Shown: one piece after another, positions 16,368 to 21,216 of the stretch
Numbering within the stretch: the stretch's first letter is position 1
Layout of the letters: each line of letters starts with the position of its first letter
Source of the DNA: Paludibacteraceae bacterium
Lineage (GTDB): Bacteria > Bacteroidota > Bacteroidia > Bacteroidales > Paludibacteraceae
Length of the DNA stretch: 21,216 nt
Reading direction: 5' to 3'
NCBI GenBank assembly: GCA_016302585.1
Contig: JAEDNI010000030.1
Location: 1 to 21,216, forward strand
The notes under the pieces: generated by a model
What the model saw: only the letters and a program-made list of their open reading frames with translations
The model's database searches: none
What the model was told of the DNA's origin: nothing
Translations under genes and position numbers: made by a program

Positions 16368-16538
16368 TTAAGGTACTACTACAGCCGTTGTTCCTACATT
16401 GATAGCGCGGGTCGGAGACGTAAGTACCGGAGTGGTAACAGCGGAAGCATAATACTCCTGCAGATTGGTTGACGGATCGACCGCAAATGTCCATTGAACA
16501 AGGAGAATAAGGGTAAAAAGAGATAGTATCTTTTTCAT
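16368..16538 (-). CDS. Small secreted protein, probably a truncated Ig-domain fragment
   Basis: A 56-aa open frame with signal peptide MKKILSLFTLILLVQWTFA, then a short mature part ending VLTSPTRAINVGTTAVVVP. The SPTRAINVGTT stretch matches SPTGAVNIGTT of the Ig-like domain in the endonuclease encoded 37 bases downstream, but the protein stops after this first strand. The ATG at 16538 lies about 35 bases after the expected transcription start. It may be the remnant of a larger paralogous gene, or a functional leader-type exported peptide. It is the first gene of the operon. Confidence 0.6.
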   Translation of the reverse strand: MKKILSLFTLILLVQWTFAVDPSTNLQEYYASAVTTPVLTSPTRAINVGTTAVVVP

Positions 16539-16579
16539 GGTTGTATAAAACTGAAGGGTTCTCAATCCAATATCGGCTG

Positions 16580-16611
16580 CAAAGGTACTGCTTTTTTTTG
16601 ATATATGCAAG
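16580..16611 (-). promoter_or_regulatory. Bacteroidetes-type promoter of the nuclease/InlB operon
   Basis: Minus-strand -7 box TACCTTTG (16587-16580) is an exact TAnnTTTG match. TTGC/CTTG at 16611-16608 sits in the -33 position with a 20-base spacer. Transcription would start near 16573. No other clear promoter was seen before the terminator at 9634-9659, so five genes (16538 to 9681) are likely one transcript. Confidence 0.75.
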
Positions 16612-16738
16612 AAACTTGGAAACTTTTTGCCCCAAAAAAAGTTTTTTTTGTAAACTACAGATGCAAAAATAGGGTAAAATTCCAAAATCACGGGATAATA
16701 TATTATATATATTATAGGGTGGTGCGGGATACGATATA

Positions 16739-16793
16739 ACCCTTACTTGCCCCTTACGCGCCCCTTACGCACCCCTTACGCACCCCTTACGCG
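16739..16793. repeat. 11-base tandem repeat CCCCTTACGCR
   Basis: Four head-to-tail units (16750-16760, 16761-16771, 16772-16782, 16783-16793) differ only in the last base (G or A). A fifth degenerate unit, ACCCTTACTTG, precedes them. On the minus strand this gives four GGGG tracts spaced by 7 bases. Confidence 0.85.
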
Positions 16794-16800
16794 CATCTAA

Positions 16801-16839
16801 GGGGAGGGGTAAAGGGGTTGTTAAGGGAAGGGTTAAGGG
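16801..16839 (+). other. G-tract run with G-quadruplex potential
   Basis: Six G-tracts (GGGG, GGGG, GGGG, GGG, GGG, GGG) are separated by loops of 1, 4, 7, 2 and 4 bases, which fits the usual G3+N1-7 quadruplex rule. The tracts are also complementary to the CCCCTTAC units just upstream, so a long hairpin is an alternative structure. Confidence 0.5.
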
Positions 16840-16847
16840 TAAAAAAA

Positions 16848-16870
16848 AAGAGCCTCACGAAGAGGCTCTT
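16848..16870 (-). terminator. Intrinsic terminator of the secreted OB-fold gene
   Basis: AAGAGCCTC and GAGGCTCTT form a perfect 9-bp stem with a 5-base loop. On the minus strand it runs into a U-tract (A41-A49 on the plus strand). It starts 21 bases past the stop codon of the 16892-18220 gene. Confidence 0.9.
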
Positions 16871-16891
16871 GAGTTTGTAGGGACAGGTTGA

Positions 16892-18220
16892 TTAACGAAC
16901 TTGTACACCCTGGAGGTTGAACAGTTTACCATCGCGAACAATGTAAACAACACCGTCCATGATGACTTTCTGAACCTTCTCAGTCAGAATGATGTTCTCA
17001 ATGCCTTGCGGAGCCTGACCGTGTACACCTGTACCCTTGTAAATCTGGAGCTGGATTTTGCCTGCGTTGGTTTTACGCTTTGCAATCTTACCGCGAACGA
17101 GCATGAAGTCGTTTTCTACGACATCCGCATCAGTCGAAGTATTCGAAGCTGAAAATGGGCCATAGGCGCCAGCCTTATCTGCCATAAAGAAGGACCAAGT
17201 ACCATCGTCGTTCTTAGGATACACTTGAACAGCAAAACCTTTTACTACATATTCTTTGGTATCTGTAGTAGATTGTCCATTCTCTGCCGGTTCAGCCAAA
17301 GCCTCAGCAATAGCTACAGCCTGAGCAACCGTAATAGTATCCGGACCTTGCGGAACAATCGGATCAAACTCACCGAAGAAAATAGAAACCTTCTCGATAC
17401 GAGCTTGTACCGGCAGGGTGTAGGTCCATTCAGTTGCGTTAACAACGACCTCAGTCTCCAGGTCACCAGTATAGGTAGAATAGAATTGGAACGCCAGTTT
17501 GCCGATTTGCTTGGTCTCGGAACTAATTGTAATCACACCGCCCTTATAACAACGGAGCGTAGCATGTGCGTCATCGCTATAACCCTTATCGCATGTAAAA
17601 GTAACACCATCCTTGGTTACAGACACCTCGCTACCGGTTTGAGCTGTACCCTGGCCAGCGAAATCTGCGCCTGCAAATACTACGTCTGCCTCAGCAGGAG
17701 GTTCCGGAGCCTCACCCTCAGCGATTACAACAGATTTAATCTCCCAAGTCGGGCAGTTAGAAGTAGAAGAAGCATACTTGAAAGCAAGTTGAATATGCTT
17801 TCCAGCATAAGCAGACAAGTCAGCGGTAGCCTCTAAAAAGTTCCAGTTGTTTCCAGCAGGCCACTGCGAAAGCTTTACTTCATTCCAATCAGAACCATTT
17901 GTAGTAGCCATAACAGCAAGCGTGGAGTTGTTGCCTTTGTTCATAGCATGATTGATGGTCAAAACAGCACTCTCTGCCACGGTAAGGTCAATATCAGGCG
18001 AAACGAGCCAAGACTCGGTTTCATGAGCAGCCGTGGTATACGCAGAAGCTTTCATACCATAATTTGCAGTCTGCTGCCAAACAAAACTAAGTGTGTCTTT
18101 TTGGACATCGGTGATTGTCCACTCACCCTGACCTTGCGTAAAGTCAATGTTCAGCAAGTCGGCTGCCATCATGCTGCCCGCAAAAAGCGCAGCAGCAACA
18201 AAAGAGAATAATTTCTTCAT
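16892..18220 (-). CDS. Secreted choice-of-anchor/OB-fold protein with T9SS-like C-terminus
   Basis: A 442-aa protein. Signal peptide MKKLFSFVAAALFAGSMMA. Residues ~20-170 resemble a choice-of-anchor J domain (ESWLVSPDIDLTVAESAVLT, LQ/LAFKYASSTSNCPTWEIK). Residues ~180-285 form a second beta domain. Residues ~295-405 look like an OB-fold domain of the type often found in Bacteroidetes secreted nuclease-related proteins (ITVAQAVAIAEAL, EYVVKGFAVQVY, FMLVRGKIAKR). The end (QKVIMDGVVYIVRDGKLFNL, then QGVQVR) fits the short T9SS sorting signal seen in Bacteroidales. It should be exported and cell-surface attached or released; no enzymatic motif was recognised. The gene is monocistronic, with promoter 18394-18425 and terminator 16848-16870. 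Confidence 0.8.
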   Translation of the reverse strand: MKKLFSFVAAALFAGSMMAADLLNIDFTQGQGEWTITDVQKDTLSFVWQQTANYGMKASAYTTAAHETESWLVSPDIDLTVAESAVLTINHAMNKGNNSTLAVMATTNGSDWNEVKLSQWPAGNNWNFLEATADLSAYAGKHIQLAFKYASSTSNCPTWEIKSVVIAEGEAPEPPAEADVVFAGADFAGQGTAQTGSEVSVTKDGVTFTCDKGYSDDAHATLRCYKGGVITISSETKQIGKLAFQFYSTYTGDLETEVVVNATEWTYTLPVQARIEKVSIFFGEFDPIVPQGPDTITVAQAVAIAEALAEPAENGQSTTDTKEYVVKGFAVQVYPKNDDGTWSFFMADKAGAYGPFSASNTSTDADVVENDFMLVRGKIAKRKTNAGKIQLQIYKGTGVHGQAPQGIENIILTEKVQKVIMDGVVYIVRDGKLFNLQGVQVR

Positions 18221-18257
18221 AATTTTAATAGATTTAAAATTTTGGAGCTTCGGCTTC

Positions 18258-18288
18258 GTCGAGTTGCGTAAGCGAGCTTACACTCGAC
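18258..18288 (-). promoter_or_regulatory. Two-tier hairpin in the 5' leader of the secreted OB-fold gene
   Basis: An outer perfect 7-bp stem GTCGAGT/ACTCGAC encloses an inner perfect 5-bp stem GTAAG/CTTAC with loop CGAG. It lies 38 bases before the start codon, inside the ~165-base leader expected from the promoter at 18394-18425. There is no U-tract, so it is not a simple terminator. A leader structure or an inserted palindromic repeat are both possible. Confidence 0.5.
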
Positions 18289-18393
18289 TTGCACGAACCT
18301 TCATGTTAGTTAAATAAAAAAGTTGATGTTTTAAATAAAATAAAAATATATGTTATAAAACATAGTTTACACTATAACCCATATTTTCGGCTG

Positions 18394-18425
18394 CAAAGGT
18401 AGGCATTTTTTTTGACATGACCAAA
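18394..18425 (-). promoter_or_regulatory. Bacteroidetes-type promoter for the secreted OB-fold gene
   Basis: Minus-strand -7 box TACCTTTG (18401-18394) and -33 box TTTG (18425-18422) with a 20-base spacer both match the Bacteroidetes consensus. The expected start near 18387 leaves a leader of about 165 bases. Confidence 0.8.
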
Positions 18426-18460
18426 TTTATTTGCTTTTTTTTGCAAAAAATATCAAATAC

Positions 18461-18491
18461 TTGCATAATTCAGAAAAAAGTCGTAATTTTG
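18461..18491 (+). promoter_or_regulatory. Bacteroidetes-type promoter for the response regulator
   Basis: The -7 box TAATTTTG (18484-18491) matches TAnnTTTG, with TTGC (18461-18464) in the -33 position and a 19-base spacer. The start codon is 27 bases downstream. It is divergent from the promoter at 18394-18425. Confidence 0.65.
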
Positions 18492-18518
18492 TGCCCGATT
18501 TAGAAATTTTTCACGACC

Positions 18519-19706
18519 ATGTCAAAAATACTGATTATAGACGACGAACGCGGCATTCGCAATACGCTCAAAGAGATCCTTGCCGACGAAGGACATGAGG
18601 TGGAAGTAGCAGAAAACGGCAAGCAGGGTTTGGAGATGGCGCAAGCCAAAGCGTACGACCTCATCTTCTCCGATATCAAAATGCCGGAGATGGACGGAAT
18701 GGAGGTGCTTAAGGCGTTGAAACAACCCCACCCGACCTCCCCACAAGGGGAGGAGACCGATCCGATTGGTGCGTCCATCGTCATGATCTCTGGTCATGGG
18801 GATGTGGAGACGGCAGTACAAGCGCTGAAAGCCGGTGCGTATGATTTTTTGGTCAAGCCGTTAGATCTCAATCGTATTCTGATTACGACGAAGAATGCGT
18901 TGGAGAGCAAGAGCCTCAAGCAAGAGACGAAGCAGTTACGCAAGAAAGTGGCCGCCAAAGGTCATCAGATGGTTGGTGAGAGTGCCGCCATAGCGCGCGT
19001 ACGCGAAATAATAAACAAGGTGGCGCCTACGGAGGCACGCGTTCTAATCACCGGTCCCAACGGTACAGGTAAAGAGGTGGTGGCTCATCTGATTCATGAG
19101 AACTCCGCCCGCGCGAATGGTCCGATGGTGGAGGTCAACTGCGCAGCTATTCCGAGCGAGTTGATCGAGAGCGAGTTGTTCGGTCACATGAAGGGTTCGT
19201 TCACGGGTGCCGTGAAGGACAGAGCCGGTAAGTTCGAGCAAGCCGACGGAGGCACGCTGTTTTTGGACGAGATAGGTGATATGAGTCTGGCGGCGCAAAC
19301 CAAAGTACTACGTGCGCTGCAAGAGAGCGAGATCACACGGGTGGGTTCAGACAAAGCCATCAAAGTAAACGTACGTGTGTTAGCGGCAACGAACAAAGAC
19401 TTGCAAAAAGAGATTGCGGAAGGTAATTTCCGTGAAGACCTCTTCCACCGCTTGAATGTCATCCCTGTTGCTGTTCCGGCGCTCAATGACCGCATCGAAG
19501 ATATTCCGCTGTTGGTGAACTATTTCGTTGAGCAAATCTGCGACGAGCAAGGTATAGCGAAGAAGAGTTTTGAACCCGAAGCCATAAAAGCCCTGCAACA
19601 GAAACAATGGACCGGAAACATCCGCCAGTTGCGGAATGTCGTGGAGCGGTTGATCATTCTCGCGGGGGCGAAGATTACCAAGGAAGATGTGGAGGCGTAC
19701 GCGTAA
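18519..19706 (+). CDS. NtrC-family sigma-54 response regulator without DNA-binding domain
   Basis: A 395-aa protein. The receiver domain (1-118) shows the acidic pair D8-D9, phospho-acceptor D52 (FSDIKMP) and K113 (FLVKPLD). The AAA+ domain has Walker A GPNGTGKE, the sigma-54 contact loop GSFTGA, Walker B GGTLFLDEIGDM and an arginine-finger region FREDLFHRLNVIPV. It ends NIRQLRNVVERLIILAGAKI then TKEDVEAYA, just after the AAA+ lid. The usual Fis-type helix-turn-helix is absent; HTH-less members are known in Bacteroidota and may act without sequence-specific DNA binding. Residues ~70-83 (PHPTSPQGEETDPI) are an in-frame palindromic repeat inside the receiver domain, before strand beta-4. No histidine kinase gene is adjacent. 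Confidence 0.93.
   Translation: MSKILIIDDERGIRNTLKEILADEGHEVEVAENGKQGLEMAQAKAYDLIFSDIKMPEMDGMEVLKALKQPHPTSPQGEETDPIGASIVMISGHGDVETAVQALKAGAYDFLVKPLDLNRILITTKNALESKSLKQETKQLRKKVAAKGHQMVGESAAIARVREIINKVAPTEARVLITGPNGTGKEVVAHLIHENSARANGPMVEVNCAAIPSELIESELFGHMKGSFTGAVKDRAGKFEQADGGTLFLDEIGDMSLAAQTKVLRALQESEITRVGSDKAIKVNVRVLAATNKDLQKEIAEGNFREDLFHRLNVIPVAVPALNDRIEDIPLLVNYFVEQICDEQGIAKKSFEPEAIKALQQKQWTGNIRQLRNVVERLIILAGAKITKEDVEAYA
18726..18757. repeat. In-frame palindromic repeat inside the receiver domain
   Basis: CCTCCCC and GGGGAGG form a perfect 7-bp stem with loop ACAA (18736-18753), preceded by CCCCACCCGA. The same repeat type occurs twice in recF (20741-20768, 21043-21074). It encodes the PTSPQGEE stretch. 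Confidence 0.8.
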
Positions 19707-19737
19707 ATAGCCATTTAAGAAAAAAAAACATAAAAAA

Positions 19738-19867
19738 CCCCTTCGTACGTCTGTGGCGTTTAGCAACGCCATGAGTGCCCGCTCTGCCAACCTACTGGTA
19801 AGTAAACTTCCCGTAGCTCGTCAGAGCGAACCCTCACCGCAAAGCGGTAACAGCCGTCCGAAGGACA
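19738..19867 (+). ncRNA. Structured ~130-nt element, copy 1 (upstream of GxxExxY gene)
   Basis: The two ends pair in a long closing stem: 19740-19754 with 19850-19864, 13 of 15 positions. Inside are hairpins GGCGTT/AACGCC (19755-19770), GCTC/GAGC with loop GTCA (19816-19827) and ACCGC/GCGGT (19836-19848). A second copy lies at 20356-20485. Between copies the unpaired parts are conserved while stems change with compensating bases, as expected for a folded RNA (or folded single-stranded DNA). It may be co-transcribed after the response regulator. The GxxExxY start codon is 23 bases downstream. Confidence 0.65.
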
Positions 19868-19889
19868 TAAACACAAAAAACATTTTGCA

Positions 19890-20333
19890 ATGCAATATAC
19901 GCTGAAAAGATTAATGGATACAAAGCCGGAAATAGCCGCAGAGTTAAAACAACGCTGCTATGCCATTAACGGATTGTGTGCTGCGGTTCACCGCGAGCTT
20001 GGTCCATTCTTGAATGAGTATATGTATCAAGAGGCGTTGCAGATATTATTGGATGAACAAAGTATTTCCCACAAACGGGAGTACTACTTTTCGGTAGTCT
20101 TTCACGGCAAGCCTATACAGCACAAGCACTTTGTGGATTTTCTCGTAGAGAACGACATCATCGTGGAGTGCAAGGCGGTAGATAAGTTAGTTGCAGAACA
20201 CAGGCAACAACTCTGGAACTACATGCGTCTTACGGGCAAGCAAATCGGTATTTTGTGGAACTTCGCCCCTCCCATGGACCAAGCGGAACACTACTACTTG
20301 GATACTACGGATGGCGTAATGTATATGTTTTAG
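19890..20333 (+). CDS. GxxExxY family protein, PD-(D/E)XK nuclease-like
   Basis: A 147-aa protein. The family signature region is ELGPFLNEYMYQEAL (36-50): E43 and Y46 are present but the signature glycine is F40. The PD-(D/E)XK-like core is visible as D83 (HFVDFLVEND), then E93-x-K95 (IVECKAV), followed by Q107 (HRQQLWNYMRLTGKQIGILW) and NFAPP. The biochemical role of the family is not established; a nuclease activity is inferred from the motif. The gene sits between two copies of a structured element (19738-19867 and 20356-20485), separating the response regulator from recF. This suggests a mobile or RNA-associated cassette. Confidence 0.88.
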   Translation: MQYTLKRLMDTKPEIAAELKQRCYAINGLCAAVHRELGPFLNEYMYQEALQILLDEQSISHKREYYFSVVFHGKPIQHKHFVDFLVENDIIVECKAVDKLVAEHRQQLWNYMRLTGKQIGILWNFAPPMDQAEHYYLDTTDGVMYMF

Positions 20334-20355
20334 GTGATAGAAAAATACATACAAA

Positions 20356-20485
20356 ACCCCTTTAGACGTCTGTAGCGCTGGCGCGCCTCCGAGGCCTCGC
20401 CCCAGCAGCCTACTTATAAATAAATTTAACGTAGTCCGTCAGGACGATCCCTCACCGCGGAGCGGTAACAGCCATCTACAGGGCT
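20356..20485 (+). ncRNA. Structured ~130-nt element, copy 2 (downstream of GxxExxY gene)
   Basis: The same architecture as copy 1 in the same orientation. The closing stem pairs 20358-20373 with 20468-20483 (13 of 16 positions). The first hairpin has been replaced by a longer one (20377-20406, with GCCT/AGGC at its tip). Then come GTCC/GGAC with the same GTCA loop (20434-20445) and ACCGC/GCGGT with loop GGA (20454-20466). The conserved unpaired blocks include CCTACT, CCCTCACCGC and GCGGTAACAGCC. It ends about 25 bases before recF. Confidence 0.65.
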
Positions 20486-20509
20486 AATACGTGGGCGAAA
20501 AAGAAATAA

Positions 20510-21216
20510 ATGATTTTACAATCATTAAACATATTAAATTATCGCAATATACGCGAGGCGAGTTTGGAATTCAGTCCCAAACTCAACTGCTTCGTGGGTC
20601 TGAACGGACAAGGCAAAACGAATGTGCTCGATGCCATCTATTTATTGAGTTTTACCAAGTCTGCTTATACCTCCCAAGATTCGCTTAACATCACCCACGG
20701 CGAAGATATGGCGATGGTGCAAGGGGTATATATAACCTCTCCCCAACCCTCCCCTCAAGGGAGGGAGGATAGTTTTACCATCTCATGCGGTTTGAGAAGA
20801 GGAGTAAAGAAACAGTTCAGGAAGGACAAGAAAGACTATCAGAGACTGATTGATCATATCGGGTTGCTTCCGTTAGTGATGATCAGCCCGAGTGACCAAC
20901 AACTCATTGATGAGGGGTCCGATGAACGGCGCCGATTCATGGACGTCGTGATCGGTCAGCGGAACAGGAAGTTCCTTGATTGTTTGGCCACTTACAATGC
21001 CCTGCTTAAGCAACGAAATGCGTTATTGAAACAATTACAAACCCCACCCCAACCCTCCCCACAAGGGAGGGAGGTTTCCGAGGATTTGTTAGAGGTTCTT
21101 GAGTGGCAGATGGTGGAGCCGGCGGAGTATATCTTTAGGGCTCGGACGGAGTTTTTTAAGGAGTTTGAGCCCTATTTCCAAGAGGTATATAAACGAATAG
21201 CCACCTCTCCCGACCT
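20510..21216 (+). CDS. recF: DNA replication/repair protein RecF (5' part, runs off the window)
   Basis: The first 235 residues of RecF, an SMC-like ATPase that helps load RecA at gaps. The start MILQSLNILNYRNI is typical, with Walker A GLNGQGKTN (30-38) and the family stretch LVMISPSDQQLIDEGSDERR followed by RFMD. The frame is open to the window edge, so the signature motif and Walker B lie beyond it. Two in-frame palindromic repeats are translated as TSPQPSPQGRED (76-87) and TPPQPSPQGREV (178-189). The final bases (ATSPD) look like the beginning of a third. These extra stretches are not part of normal RecF and sit between conserved blocks, presumably in surface loops. No separate promoter was recognised. 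Confidence 0.93.
   Translation, partial: MILQSLNILNYRNIREASLEFSPKLNCFVGLNGQGKTNVLDAIYLLSFTKSAYTSQDSLNITHGEDMAMVQGVYITSPQPSPQGREDSFTISCGLRRGVKKQFRKDKKDYQRLIDHIGLLPLVMISPSDQQLIDEGSDERRRFMDVVIGQRNRKFLDCLATYNALLKQRNALLKQLQTPPQPSPQGREVSEDLLEVLEWQMVEPAEYIFRARTEFFKEFEPYFQEVYKRIATSPD
20741..20768. repeat. In-frame palindromic repeat in recF, first copy
   Basis: CCCTCCC (20747-20753) pairs with GGGAGGG (20759-20765) around a 5-base loop. It follows CCCCAA and encodes PQPSPQGRE. It belongs to the same family as 18726-18757 and 21043-21074. Confidence 0.8.
21043..21074. repeat. In-frame palindromic repeat in recF, second copy
   Basis: CCCTCCC (21053-21059) pairs with GGGAGGG (21065-21071), preceded by CCCCACCCCAA. 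It encodes PPQPSPQGRE. The last bases of the window (ACCTCTCCCGACCT) resemble the left half of another copy. Confidence 0.8.

Larger units (their letters stand above)
16539..16891. other. 353-base intergenic region
   Basis: This non-coding stretch holds, from left to right, the nuclease-operon promoter with its shared upstream block (16580-16656), an AT-rich part with the perfect palindrome ATAATATATTAT (16695-16706), an 11-base tandem array (16739-16793), a G-tract run (16801-16839) and the terminator of the next gene (16848-16870). No coding sequence was recognised. Confidence 0.7.

Noticed and set aside
16750..16793. Possible CRISPR array
   Set aside because: The units are 11 bases and abut directly with no spacers; no cas genes are present.
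20491..20688. 65-codon open frame after the second structured element
   Set aside because: It overlaps the start of recF in another frame; recF has clear RecF motifs and extends to the window end.

Overview
The window looks like chromosomal DNA of a Bacteroidota bacterium, most likely an uncultured Bacteroidales (family level is a guess). Evidence: promoters of the TAnnTTTG/TTTG Bacteroidetes type, secreted proteins with type IX secretion (T9SS)-like C-termini, InlB-type repeats, a GldA-like ABC ATPase, and an NtrC-type regulator that stops after its AAA+ domain. No rRNA, tRNA, CRISPR array, phage or transposase gene was seen.

Layout. (1) 15-602: a LemA gene on the + strand meets a long minus-strand block. 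(2) 605-9498, minus strand, read right to left: TetR regulator, TolC-like channel, membrane-fusion lipoprotein, RND pump, then a four-helix-bundle (S23/IVP) gene, a PII-like gene, a GldA-like ABC ATPase and RuvB. A promoter sits before tetR, so the first four genes look like one self-regulated efflux operon. Most of its spacers carry short repeats: period-8 and period-10 tandem arrays inside the efflux operon, and arrays built from AGTCGAA/GAAAGACC/CTCAAAG with variable hairpins around the four-helix-bundle gene and further downstream. (3) 9634-16611, minus strand: a five-gene operon with a visible promoter and terminator. It encodes a 56-aa secreted fragment, a 1118-aa secreted endonuclease I with Ig and InlB domains, a 522-aa InlB-repeat protein, a 265-aa protein ending in a T9SS sorting domain, and an outer-membrane beta-barrel. 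InlB-type domains are cut at the gene boundaries: each upstream protein ends with the first strand and the next protein begins, after its signal peptide, with the rest. (4) 16690-18425: a C/G-rich tandem repeat with G-quadruplex potential, then a secreted choice-of-anchor/OB-fold protein with its own promoter, structured leader and terminator. (5) 18461-21216, + strand: an NtrC-like response regulator, a GxxExxY nuclease-like gene bracketed by two copies of a ~130-nt structured element, and the 5' part of recF, which runs off the window.

The two strongest leads are the covarying structured element that flanks the GxxExxY gene (19738-19867 and 20356-20485) and the split InlB domains of the secreted nuclease operon. 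A third theme is repeat invasion of genes: palindromic repeats lie in frame in the response regulator and twice in RecF, a short repeat lies in the ABC ATPase, and a hairpin repeat supplies the C-terminal tail of the RND pump.
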